Assembly: GCA_001632435.1 (NCBI GenBank)
Contig: KV423914.1
Coordinates: 528,209 to 592,208 of the forward strand
Reading direction: 5' to 3'
From: Calocera cornea HHB12733
Taxonomy: Eukaryota > Basidiomycota > Dacrymycetes > Dacrymycetales > Dacrymycetaceae
DNA: 64,000 bases
The position numbers and the translations under genes are program-made. Positions 11,205 to 22,328 of this stretch are shown here, in pieces (position 1 is the first letter of the stretch; each line of letters begins with the position of its first letter). The notes beneath the pieces were generated by a model, which did no database searches, was not told the DNA's origin, and saw only the letters and a list, made by a program, of their open reading frames with translations.

Positions 11205-13995
11205 GTGCGGGCGAGGTGGTCAAGCGAGGGCGGTGAGACGGGGGTTCGGGGAGGTGATTAGACGGGGGGTGGAGCGACCAGCGCAACAGATATGGCGGGG
11301 AGGAGGGAGAACAAAGCGGAGAGGGAGTGAGTGTGTGGACAGAGGGGGAGAGGGGGGGGAGAGGGACGAACAAGGAAGAGTGTTCCGACGACGGTGCGAG
11401 CCTGCTCGCGCTATTGTAGGACGGGGGCGAGTGGACGGTTGCACTGCAATGAGCCGGGGCTGGGAAGGACCTGATGGTCAGAAAGAGAGTTCAACTATGA
11501 GTCGGTTGGCAGGAGGGAGGGGAGGGGGAGGGGGGGAAATGACGGACAAAGGATGATATTGATAGGCGGCGCTAAGGACAGCGGAGCCCCCCGATGGCAG
11601 AGGAGCGAATCGAATTCTGGCTGGGCCCGGAACGCGTGTCGTGGCGAGGGGAGAGGATGGGAGAGGATGGGTATTGTGGGCGTGCTATTGGCACACAGTC
11701 GGGCGTATGGGCGGGCAATGTTGGATTGTGTGCTCGCCGGGTGGATGTGTCGTGGTTGCCAACGCAACAGGATAGCAACGGGTGGCGAGATTGGGCACAG
11801 GAATCAGAAGGGTGCGGGCGGGTGCGGCGCGGATGAAGGTTATTGTGCTTGGTGGGCTGTCAGTGTGCAGGATTCGCTGATAGGACCGCGAGTGTCGAGG
11901 AGGGCGGGTGAAGGAGAGGAGGGAGAGCAGAGGAGAGCAGAGGAGAGCAGAGGCAGAGGCAGAGGCAGAGGAGGGGGATTGCCGGCCGGGGAGGAGATGG
12001 CCTTTGGAATGGGGGCTTTTTGGGCCGAGTGAATGGGGAACGCGCACCTGCACCCGCACCCGCACCCGCACAGGCGAATGGGCGAATGGGCGTACGGCGG
12101 GGGGCCAAAGCTCAAAAGGGGACAAGGGACGCCGATCTGCATTCCTTGTCCGCCCTGCCCTGCCCTCAGGCTGCTCCCGCTCGCACCGGCACATGCCAGC
12201 ACCCACCCCACCCGGCTTCTTTTCCTCCCTTATCCCCGCTGCCCGCTTCTTCCCTCTCCTGCCCTCTCCCCGCCCACAGAAAATAATATCGCAACTCTGC
12301 CGAGGGCGAAACTCCCTATGTCCGCCCAGTCATACACTAGCACACAGTGACTACTAGTATAGCACTGAGCCACCGTGAAAGGCCCATCAGCGCCATCCCA
12401 AGCGCAGAGCGCATCGCTTTCGCCTGGCACCCTCGTCCCACCTCCTCTCGTGAAAAGCCAATCAATCGCCCACTTGCTAGCTCACAGCAGCAGCAGTGCC
12501 TCGCACCTCTCTGCGTCTGCGCCCTGATCGCGTGACGTACTACCTCCTCGCCGTGCAGGACGAGCGCCGCTCGCCCGAGCAAAGTACCACCAAACCCACA
12601 CGGGTGCGCATCAGGGTCTGCCAACTAACATAATCGAGAGGAACTCGAGCCGTCCTTCTTCCTTCCTTCCGTTCGGTTCCTCACGTTCCGGCGATGCCTG
12701 AGCACAAGCGTGCCCCTGCCCAGCTTCCGTGCCTGCTCCCTGGTCGCCGTCCCAGCGTCCCGGTTTTCCAGAATCCGCAGAAGGAACGAGGAACACCCAC
12801 GTCACATCTTCACCTCACCTTTCCACTCCTTCCCAAAACGATACAGCAGTTGCCGCGGCTATGATCGACCCATGGGCTTAACTTGACTCATTATCGCCCT
12901 CAATATCGGCCCAGCAGGGCCCTCCCCGGCCGCCGAAAGCTGACAGACAGCGCCCCTGCTTCTCCCTCTCTCTGGCAGCTTCAGCGCTTCCTCGCTTCCT
13001 CGCACAGCAAGCTTCTTGCCCGATCAGGAAGGATATGTTACCATGTGCGGCGAGCTGTCGCCCGTTGCTCGGGAGACCCCGTGCGGTTGCTGAGCATACT
13101 CGCGTTTGGGCGGCATGACGACCCGGTAGGATGAGTGCCTGAGTGCATGAGCGCCCCCTCCCACGCTGTTGAGGCTCATTAAGAACCAGCCCAGCCGCCG
13201 GAGAGGGTTCTCGAGCCTCATCGCCCTCGCTCTTTCCCATCCCCATCACCCACGCCCAGTCGCCCATTCGCCCAGGGAAGCTGTCTCGGACGCCTCATAC
13301 CGCCGAGCCCCGCAAGAACTGTATTATATTGCACCGCCTTTGCCTGCCCAGTCCTGCCAGAAGCCGGGCAAGCAGCAATGGGCATGACAACACCCACGAC
13401 AGGCAGCGGGTTCAGCAGGTTCCGTAACCGACCCTGAGGTGTGCTTCGACCCTTCGACCCTTCGACCCTTTGAGGCTTTGAGGCTGTAAGGCTTTGAGCT
13501 TTGATGCGTTGATTATTATTATGACTACTGTACATATTTTAGGCATCCTGATTCCTGAGAGCGGAGGGTCACGGGCGTCGACAAAGCAAAGCCTTTGTTG
13601 ACGCTCGGGTGGGCCGAGACAGCTGTCAGACATGCAGTGGGATGGTGGGAGGGGTCGTCCAGGGCAGCGCAAGGGTTCGGGGCGCCGGTGATGGATGAGA
13701 CATGCGAACAGGATGCGAGGATGGAGCGAGCGGCACCTGCCGAGGTGGTCGGCGCTTATTGCCTGTACAGTACAGTGGGAGGCAGGACGCAGCGAATTTC
13801 GATACAGAGTAAATTATTACAACTACCACGACATCGTCCACCTTAGCTCCTACAGCACGACATCGCCGCGCCGCCTGCGTCTGCGATGGAGTGCAGCGCG
13901 GCGCTCTACTGATGCCCGGTTCCAGAGACGTAATATGGATTCTACAATGAGAGAGAAGGATAAGATAGTGCGGCAGGGGACCGAGTCCGAGTGGC
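11205..13995. other. 2.8 kb intergenic region upstream of the RFX gene, low-complexity rich
   Basis: No gene is supported. The stretch contains simple repeats: GAGAGCAGAG and AGGCAG units at about 11924-11970, CACCCG units at 12051-12070 followed by a doubled GCGAATGG, and a threefold CTTCGACCC repeat at about 13444-13470 followed by TGAGGCTT units. Strand-asymmetric G-rich tracts (11220-11560) lie directly upstream of the RFX start and could form the promoter and a long 5' leader. The right end holds the 3' flank of DRE2. Confidence 0.45.
13444..13505. repeat. Short tandem repeats CTTCGACCC and TGAGGCTT
   Basis: Three near-perfect copies of a 9-mer are followed by about three copies of an 8-mer, all within 60 bp of non-coding DNA. 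This looks like an ordinary minisatellite-type element. Confidence 0.6.
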
Positions 13996-15094
13996 TCAGA
14001 TATCGTCAGAGCCAAAGTCGATCTCGACCTTCTGCCCGGGCTCGAATGCGGGGAGACCTGAAATATAGATTAGGAATATGTATCGGCTAGTTGATGAACA
14101 GCGCTCACCAAGGTACGGGCAGCTCTCACACCGGAAGGCGTCGCCCAGGAAGCAGCTGCCACAGCTGCTGGTGACCTTGCCCGCCTGGATGTCCGCCAAG
14201 CCCTTGAGGATCCTCTCCTTCTCCTTTGCGTCGAACTCCGTCACTCCGCCGTTCTGACTCACATCGACGGCGACGAGCTTCTGGTTCGCCTCGGCCGCGC
14301 GCGTCTCCTCCTCCTCCAGCTCTGCCAAGCCGCACGTGCAGTTCTTGCACGCCTTCTTCCGCCGTGGCTGGCCGTCGAGGAACGGCTCGCAAGTCGGGAT
14401 GGGCCGGGCGAGGTCGGACGGGGTCAGCAGGGCCGTCGCGTCGATCGTGGATGCCGAGGGTGCCTCGAGCGTCCACAGCCGCTGCTTCGCCGCCTTGCTC
14501 GTGCCGTCCACCTTGCGCTTGAGCGGCAGCGCCCCTGTCCGGGACTTGAGCGAGGCGGCGGCGGCGGTGGCAGGCTTCTGCGCGATGAGGGAGGAGGAGG
14601 AGACGAGCGGGAGGATGTTGAACCCTGCCAGGAGGAGCTCGGAGCGCAGCCGGCTCGCGTCCGCCGAGGAGAGGGAGACGAGGTGGAGCGTCGCGTGCGG
14701 CTGGAGGGAGGTGAAGAGGACCTGGATGAGCGAGGGGATGCGTGTGCCCAGCTGGGCATAGTCCGACGCGGAAAGGATGATGTAGATCGCACTGTAGTGC
14801 GCGGCGAGGAGGGTCATTCCTGTGCCACGTTGTGGGTGAGTAATGTCTCAGTGATACAGCCAGGGAATGCGCACCTCCATCCAGCACCCGGTCAATCAGT
14901 TGACGCTCGACCTTGCCCTTGGACCCATCGCTGGACAGACCGGTGACAAGCCGCTGGTACTGCTCGTCCGAGGCGGTCGTGAGCGAGCCGATGGCGAGTA
15001 CGGGCCCCTGCGGCGCCTGAGACTGCTGCGCAGCCGGCTGGCTGGAGGTGAAGTCAGCGGAGCCGGTCGTTGCGTAGATGGCCGTGGGTGCCAT
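13996..15094 (-). CDS. DRE2: Fe-S cluster assembly protein Dre2 (anamorsin/CIAPIN1)
   Basis: Exons 14875-15094, 14109-14819 and 13996-14057 give 330 residues. The N-terminal ~175 residues form the degenerate methyltransferase-like domain. The C-terminal CIAPIN1 region has both cysteine motifs: CEP plus RRKKACKNCTCG (motif A, a 2Fe-2S site) and SSCGSCFLGDAFRCESCPYLG split around two CxxC pairs 7 residues apart (motif B). It ends PAFEPGQKVEIDFGSDDI, as expected. Dre2 pairs with the diflavin reductase Tah18 to supply electrons to the cytosolic iron-sulfur assembly pathway. The last intron falls inside the CPYLG-LPAFEPG junction. Assignment is very secure. Confidence 0.95.
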
Positions 15095-15921
15095 GATAGT
15101 TAGGTACGAGCTGTGCAGGGGAGAGAAGAGGGTAAAGATGTGGGCTGGAACGTTGATGAGGAGGACGCCGGGCGGTGGATGGTCGGTTGAGAAGGGTGCG
15201 GGGTGGTGGTGGATGTGTAATTTTTGGGCCAAGCGGACACGCTGCTTTAGTCAGGAGCGCCAGCGGCTCAGGCGAGGGAGGCGACACACACGGACCCTTT
15301 TCGGCATTCGGCCGATTGGCCCCAACAACGCCGTGACGTAATGACAGTCATACTATCCTGGGCTCATTGTCAGATGCTTGCCTTCCATTCGTTACAAAGT
15401 ACTCTGGAAATGCGATATGCCTTTATGACAGACCCATGGGTCAGGTGATCAATGGACACAGTCAGCCTTTCAGCGTCGGAGCCGACGATCGACGCGTCGG
15501 TTTGGTCCGACGAACGACGGGCGATAGGATGTGTACATGACCGAACCTGTAATGACGCGAGCGAACTCTGAAATGGCTCAATCCATTCACTCGTACGACA
15601 CACATGGGCCTGCAGGTGCCGCGGGTTACAGCTCTCTGCGCACGAACTCGTCGGACAAGCCTGCGGCTCCGCGTGGGCCTCCCTCCGGCTTATGCTGGGG
15701 CGCGGGCCGGGTGAAAGGCCGCACCAAGGGACCGATCGCAGGCGCGTCGCGCCGGAGTTTCCTCCGCGTGCATGAGGCAGCATCTCTAACAACGCTTTGA
15801 TAACGGTGCAACGATGCATTTGTCTTGTCACTATCCAACTATCGCTTATATTCAGATCTGGTATCATCATCCTGGGCTACATCCATCTTAGAGCACATCC
15901 AAGTGTAATGTGTGCGGCCCT
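15095..15921. other. Intergenic, no gene supported
   Basis: This lies between the DRE2 start and the 3' end of the orphan gene at 15922. A minus-strand open frame at 15370-15870 exists but has no coding character that I recognise. Confidence 0.35.
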
Positions 15922-17698
15922 TCATTGCGAAGCCCAAAACTGTCCCAGGTCCGACGGCGTTTCGTGGTTGAAGATATAGCACAATTCAAGATCCAGTATG
16001 GGGCGCAGCAAGAAGTCATGCTTAGCCGCAAGCTCCTGCATATAGATCATAGGGACAATGACCTCGATCAGCACAGGCGGTGTCAGTGCAGGCGATTCCA
16101 GCTCGTCTGGATGTCCGCATAGCGCAAGCGCCATCTCGTCTCCATGAGCGTGCCCAATGGCTGCAGCCAGATTAATCTTGGTCTCAGAGGTTGACTTTCT
16201 CCTTTTCTCTACCCACCCACGAGAGCCCCAGCACCTGGATGCGCAGGCTTGGGTATCCTCCGGCAGCATCCACCATTCGGGTCGATTCGCAGAAGGCTCC
16301 TGTACGCTCGAGCGATCCACCTTGGTCCGCCCTGCTGGATGGATCGTTCTCTTGCTGTCCACCCAAAAGGCCAGTAGCTTGACCTCCGCTTCTTCAATCA
16401 TATCCAGCTCCACCTCATTGCTGCAGCAGTGTCTCAGTGCATCCAGGGGAGATATACCGCCAGCATCAGCCAGCTCGATCCAGCGCAGAGCCCAAAGCAT
16501 CGCGTCTAGTATCTCGTGACAATCCAGTCCACCGCCGCGCAACATATCGCAGATATGGGAGATCACTCGCGTGATCTTGCTTCGATCGTTCGGCTTGATG
16601 TTCCTCAAACGCTTCGCCTCCGCTTCTTGCCAGGCACGCTTACACAGCTCAGCCATCTTCGCAGCCGCAGCAGTGGTATAGCACTCTTGGATCAGCGCAT
16701 CAAATGCGATCCCGAACGGAACCTCGGGTAAGTCTCCAGCCAAAGTCATCGGTACCTTGAGCAAGGAGTGGGTGCATGTATCCGGGTCCTCCAAACTGGC
16801 CGTCCGTGTCGTTGCGCCTTTGTCGTGGACGAGGCCGTCATCATCTTCGCAAGTGATCAGGCTTCCGCTCGATAGCGCAGTGGGAGAAGTGAGTTCGTCC
16901 TCCTCCTAACAATCAGAGGTCCCTTGTGGATAGATGCACCAGATCTCAGCGGGACGCGTACGCACGATGATAAAGGTCCACTGATCGTCCACCATCTCCG
17001 TCAATCGCGAGTCTTGTGCAAGAGTCCTGCACACATTGGAGCAGTGACCCGTAAGCACAACCCGTACCCGGACAGTGAGAAGGGGTGTGTCTTACAAATT
17101 CGTGGCATTTCCCAGGCTTCCAGGCTATTCTAGAGGCACGGTCATCAGAATAATCAGACGTGTTCCGGTCTCATACCTTGGTGTCCTGGCCGTCTACGAG
17201 GACAGGAAGCAGGTAGTAAATGCTGATCGGCTGTTCCCCATGTCCGTGCCTTCCTTTGAATATCTGAATGCCGTCGGTCTGTACTCGCACCCGGTCGTTG
17301 TCGTTGTACAGAGGCAGAAGGTGGCGCAGCTCCAGATTGGGGTGGGGGACTTGTTGACCAGAAGTCCAGAGAACGGAGAGGACGGTGGATGCTGATGAGG
17401 CGTCCTCACTAAATGGACAATGGAGACTGTCGGTCATTATACGGGAGCGCAGGAGTTCAAGTGGGCCAAACAGGAGGTCGACGAGCAGAGTGGAGAGCTT
17501 GTCCACGCAATTGAACGGATCAATCACTATCCACGTGATAAAATGACTCCCATTCGTCTCCGGCAGCGTTAGAAACACGAGGCATGGGGCCGCGTCAGCA
17601 CACAATCCTTGCACCTCGACCATCACCTGGCCCCTGCTGGCCCCATCTCCCCGATTTGTCTTGTACTTCTTCTCCATCCTCCGTCTCAGCTGCTGCAT
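15922..17698 (-). CDS. Orphan protein of unknown function (528 aa)
   Basis: Exons 17177-17698, 17096-17129, 16966-17012 and 15922-16905 join in frame to 528 residues. I do not recognise a domain. The first exon has basic residues (RRRMEKKYKTNRG) and then a hydrophobic, likely structured stretch (SHFITWIVIDPFNCVDKLST, LLVDLLFGPLELL). The large last exon is mixed helical with several Trp/Cys residues (CDMLRGGGLDCHEILDAMLW, LRWIELADAGG). No signal peptide or clear membrane segment is visible. The start is uncertain: 17698 is the first in-frame ATG, but a second Met lies 7 residues later. The third exon uses a CACAAG acceptor rather than the nearer GTGCAG, because the latter would create a stop. 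Probably an agaricomycete-restricted gene. Confidence 0.65.
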
Positions 17699-17764
17699 GC
17701 AGACTCACAAAGCCGCCCTCGGTCAACCCGCCTGCACGATCTCAACCCCGCCGCTGGCCCTGAT

Positions 17765-18546
17765 CTGTCATCCCTTCGTCCTCTCATCGACATCGGCGCA
17801 TCTGGTACCGATCATGTCATCTGTAGGGGACGGAGCCCTCGAGTGATGGAGTATTGGAAAGAGCAAGCTCCTCATCTCGATAGCCATCAAGAAAGGCCAG
17901 CCTCCGGGCAAGAGCCTATGGCTGACGTCCCCAACGGTGACCGCTGCTTGACCAGGACGTGCCCTTGTCCATGAGCCGCCAGTTCATCCAATCTTCGCTG
18001 CAACATTGCAGAGAAGTCCAGTCTAGGCCCTCTTCGAGACGTCTGGAAGCAAGCCGTTGACATACCCCCGTCGCCAGCCGCCGGCTGAGCCTCACTGGAC
18101 AACGATAGGGGGACCCATATGTCACGTCTGCTGGATGAACGGCCGTTGTTCTCTTGGTTCTTCGTTCACCCCGTCATCGACTTCGGTGCATCCAGTGCAG
18201 AGCATGACATCTGGAGGGGGGGAAACCGAGCGAGTGATGGAGTATTGGAAAGAGCAAGCTCCTCATCTCAGCAGCCATCAAGAAGGGCCACCTCCGCAAG
18301 AGCCTATGGTCAACGTCCCCGACAACTATGACCGCTGCTCAACCATCAGTGATTCTGCCCCTGTTCATGAGCAGCCGGTTCATCCAAGCTTCGCTGTAAT
18401 GCACGAAGTTCAGTCTAGCCCCGCCTCGAGACGACTGGAACAAACCGTTGACATGCCCCCACTTCCAGACGGGGGTTTCATTGTCACAAGAAAGCGGTTG
18501 GGGCACAACATGTCACGTCTGCTGGATGAACAGATTTTTTTTCTGG
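17765..18546 (+). repeat. Diverged tandem duplication, 391-bp period
   Basis: Two direct copies (about 17765-18155 and 18156-18546) match along their length at a constant offset of 391 bp. GAGTGATGGAGTATTGGAAA starts at 17841 and 18232, and ATGTCACGTCTGCTGGATGA starts at 18119 and 18510. A partial third trace (CTGGATGAACAG) follows at about 18667. Between anchors the copies differ by many substitutions and small indels. Copy 2 keeps an open frame over most of its length; copy 1 has stops in the same frame. It may be a decayed gene fragment or a non-coding tandem repeat. Confidence 0.7.
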
Positions 18547-19725
18547 TCATGTGATTCGGGTGGGGCATATTTCACTTTGATTTGATTCTTCCGTGCCTCG
18601 CTTGACCTCTTTTTCTTCTTCTCGATTGAAGTCTCGAGCGGGTTGGGGAGAAACATGTGTCTACTCCTGGATGAACAGTTCGCTATCCTGTACCGGCCGT
18701 GCAGTTGGACGGCTGGGGGTTTCTTCTTTTGTTTCATTTCCCTTTCCGGCGCTTGACTCATGTCGCACCTCCTGGCTTGAGAGCTGGCCGACTCTTTTGT
18801 CGCCTGTGTCCGCCTTGGTGGGACAAATTATGTCTTTATTCTCCTTTGTGCTCGTCGGTCAAAACCCTCGAAGCTGGCGTGGCAATCTCGTTGGATAACG
18901 GGTGGATAGAAAGGACAGGCTTCCTCGGCTAGGGAAACGTCTGTTACTCCTGTGCTTCTTGGTGTTGTGACGGGTGTTTTGCTTCAAAATTTGCACTTGC
19001 TTCCTTGCGTTTTCTTTACCCTTTGCTTCTCCGGCCGGCCACCGATGTCAGGACTGTCGTGCGGATGTACAGGTCCTCCCTCGGTGGTCCGGCCATACCG
19101 TGGGACTAGTGCGTTCGGTTCTCCCGCGCTCCTTGGAGCCGGGAACTCGAGCACAAGCTAATGGCGCATAGCCCAGCTAGCTCGAGCGCAATGATGCCTT
19201 ACGTGACTCCCTTCTGCAGCATTGCAGTGAGAGAGTCCCGCAAGGTCGTCATCGAGCGTACGGTCCCCCGTTCCACTTCCATTTTCATTGCCATGTGGCC
19301 GGTTTTGCCGTCCTTGCTGGGTTGAACGTGCTGAGCCCTCTGCGCTTCGTCTCATCTCCTTCACTTTCGGTATTTTTCCTTTCTTTCTTTCATGGATAAA
19401 ACTGGGTAGGAGGGACGGCGAACTAGAGATTCCATGCACCGGTGAGCGGATTCTCTGAGCTTGCTCACGCTAATACTCGGAACATGTAGGCCGCTATTCC
19501 CATGCCCGTATCGAGAACGATTGCCCACATGCGCAGAAAGGGACGGTTCATATTTTACATGATGTATCCAGGATCATTGTACACTGTAGCTTCTCTATGG
19601 GAATGCGGCTTGTGCGGGTATGAAGATTGCGGGAGATGATGAATAAAAATACCCGGCCGCCTCTACGGTCTATCGTCCGTCGCCCGTCCGTCGCCTCCAG
19701 TCGACCTCTCCCGCTGTGCGCGCAC
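18547..19725. other. Gene-poor intergenic stretch
   Basis: AT content is locally higher than in neighbouring genes and no open frame shows coding character. I see nothing further that can be supported. Confidence 0.35.
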
Positions 19726-21175
19726 TCACGCATACAGCGCCTTCCCCGTATACGCCTTCCCTGCGAGCTCATCGACTATGAGCCGATTGACCACGTGGTC
19801 ATTATCGAGGTACACGTGATGCCCCGCGTTATCAACAACATACATGCGCGCATCCTTGTTCCCCGCGGCCTTGAGCTTCTCGATCGCGGCGAGCCCCCCC
19901 GCAGGGTCCATCCAGTCGTGGTCCCCGTACACGAACGCCACGGGCACCTTGACGGTCGCGATGCGGTTGACGACGGGGTAGTAGGCGTACGCGCCGGGCG
20001 CGAGGATGTGCGAGATGCAGAACTCGCCGCTGCCCTTGGCGCGCGAGATGTGGTAGATGTAGTTGTGCATGTCGCGGATGTCGGACGCGTCCAGGTGCGA
20101 GAAGCGCCGGGAGGAGTACTTGGAGACGAGGAGGGGTCCATAGATCCCGGACCAGCGCAGGATGGTGAACGGCGAGACGCCCTGCTCCCACAGGTACGTG
20201 CCGACGACGCGCATCATGCTGCGGCGCGCGCGGGCCTGCTCCTCCTTGGACGGCTCCCGCGCTTCTTCTACTTTGGCGCTGTCCGTAGCGGTCCCGTTCG
20301 TCGAGGCCACAAGCTTCGCCTTGCCGTGGTGGTGCTTTCCGTGCGTAGCCTCGGGGTTGGCCAGCTCAGCGGAGGGGACGTCATGTGCGTGTTCCGAGCT
20401 GGGTACGCCAGCGGGAGAAAGGAGCTGCGCATACAGTCAGGTATAATCTAACGCATAGCAGAGTAGTGACTCACGATTAATCTCGAGACACGCTCCGGAT
20501 ACTTGAGCGTATAGGCGACCGACAGATACCCGCCGAGCGAATGCCCAACAAGCGCCATCTTCTCGATCCCCTGTGCGCGCCTCCACGCCTCGAGCGAGTC
20601 GACAAAGAAAGACTCCGCCTCGAGCACCTTATCCACCACGCCCTTGCTGCGGATCCTGAAAGGCGGGCGGGCCGAGCGGCCCATACCCAGCCAGTCGAGC
20701 GCGTAGAGCCGTCCGCCGCGCTTGGCCACCCACTCGTCTGCCAGGTACGGGAAGTTCTTGAAGTAGAAGCCGAGCCCCGCGGCATAGCCGTGCAGCATCA
20801 CGGTTGGGACGGGCTCGGATGCGGGGGGCGTGGTGGGGAGCATGGAGAGGGTGTTGATGTATGCGTGCTGCGGGGAGGGGAGGGCGACTTGGGTGATGCG
20901 GGAGATCACTGCTGGGGTTGGGGAAGGGATCGCTACGCCCGCAGGGAGGAAGGAGGGGAGTCGTCTACCCGAGTCGTCAGCAACAGTCCTGCACGATGCG
21001 GGCGGGGAGGTGCTCACCGGAGCATGCGCTCCTCACTCGCCGCGCTCTCCTTCTCGAACTGGACGGTGGTTGCCCACCATGCATGGATGGAGTCTGACCA
21101 GCTCTGTGGGATCTCGCGCGCGGGCGGGAGCGGGGGGAGGTCGACCACCTCGAGGGTCTGTGCGGCGGTGGCCAT
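19726..21175 (-). CDS. Alpha/beta hydrolase, ABHD5/CGI-58 (Cld1/Ict1-like) family
   Basis: Exons 21018-21175, 20475-20964 and 19726-20424 give 448 residues. Landmarks of the family are the oxyanion segment VMLHGYAAGLGFYFKNF, the nucleophile elbow GHSLGG (about residue 195), the D of FVYGDHDWMDP and the late HHVYLD, which fits the HX4D acyltransferase-type motif. In yeast and plants, relatives act as lysophosphatidate acyltransferases, cardiolipin deacylases (Cld1) or lipid-droplet phospholipases. The serine of GxSxG is present, so lipase chemistry is plausible here, unlike mammalian CGI-58, where it is replaced. An insert of about 50 residues rich in His/Lys/Glu lies between the core and the cap. 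The upstream frame is open but has no ATG, so the start is 21175. Confidence 0.88.
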
Positions 21176-22328
21176 TGTGATGCTTCTACTTGTTTTGGGG
21201 AGAAGGGGGCGGAGACGGGGGGAGGGAAATGGGGTTTTGGCCGCTGTGCGGAGGGAGAGTGTGCGGGGGATGATGGACGCCAACTTTGAGGCAGCCTACT
21301 GCTGGCGCTGCGGGAGGCTTTAAAGTATTTGGAGAGCGGGTGTGGACGTGTGGGATGGTCGATGTCGAGAAGCAAGCGGTGCGGTGGTCCGGGAGACGGA
21401 TCGTGGAAGGGCACCGAGGCTGACCCACGCACCCAAGCGCCGAGCGCTCCCTCGACGACCCACGAACTACTGGTAGTACTCCCGTGGCGGGACGCACCTC
21501 GGCAATCCGGCATAAGCGTTGACGTAACCCCTTTGCCGGAATCGCCACCGCCACGCATCGGAAAGACCCTGAGCGATACGGTGCGACACCCGGCAGGAAG
21601 ACCCATGAGATCCGCCACTGCTTCTATGTAGACCTACTGCCGCTCCCCCATGACGAGCCGTCCTAATGTCGGTCTTGCCATCACGGCTCACGGACGCGTA
21701 CGGATCTCCCATTAATTATTCAACACATGTGCACCGGTACTTCAATAGTCTGAGATGGGTCCCGTCCCCTGCCAGACCTGCGAAACGAGTCACACTCCAG
21801 TGCTTCCCTATCCAATCCGGGAACACGTAGTTCCAATTCTGGGATACCGTTGCTTGTAAAATGCGGACAATAATATTTACTGGATCTACGTCACCCGGGC
21901 CTTTTACGTACAGGGTAAGAATCGGGTGTTCATATTCTAATGTCAGCCAAGCATCGCAGCAGATATCGCATCCAATTCCACGTACAAAGCGATCCTACCA
22001 AATCCAAGCAAACAATCTTGAGCTCACACCAACACCGCTACTTGAAGCCCGCGCCGGAAGTGACGGCCGGGCGCCCGCTTACAGCCTCTCGTGCGCGTCG
22101 CCCAGGCCTGCCGGGAGCATACGACGACATCAGGGACGCCGCAACGCCGCGCCGCGCCCGTCACCCACCCAGCCTCGCCGTCCCCCCACCGGCCGGCGAC
22201 GTTCCTCCCTCTCCCTCGGTATAAAGGCACCTGCGCCCCCGTTCCTCCCGCCTCTTCCTCGCCATACAGCTCCGATAAGACCCAGCGCAGAAGATCTGGA
22301 AAGATCTGGATCATTGATACGTGCATAG
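21176..22328. other. Divergent intergenic region, ABHD5-like / MTFP1-like
   Basis: This is a 1.15 kb region between two divergent genes. The stretch before 22329 has a plausible TATA-like GTATAAAGG at about 22219-22227, suitable for the MTFP1-like gene. No gene is supported. Confidence 0.45.

Noticed and set aside
12043..12075. Possible CRISPR-like short direct repeats
   Set aside because: The units are 6-8 bp simple repeats without spacers, and the organism is eukaryotic.
11840..12211. Overlapping frames over the GAGAGCAG and CACCCG repeats
   Set aside because: Simple-sequence repeats keep several frames open at once. There is no sign of selection for a protein.
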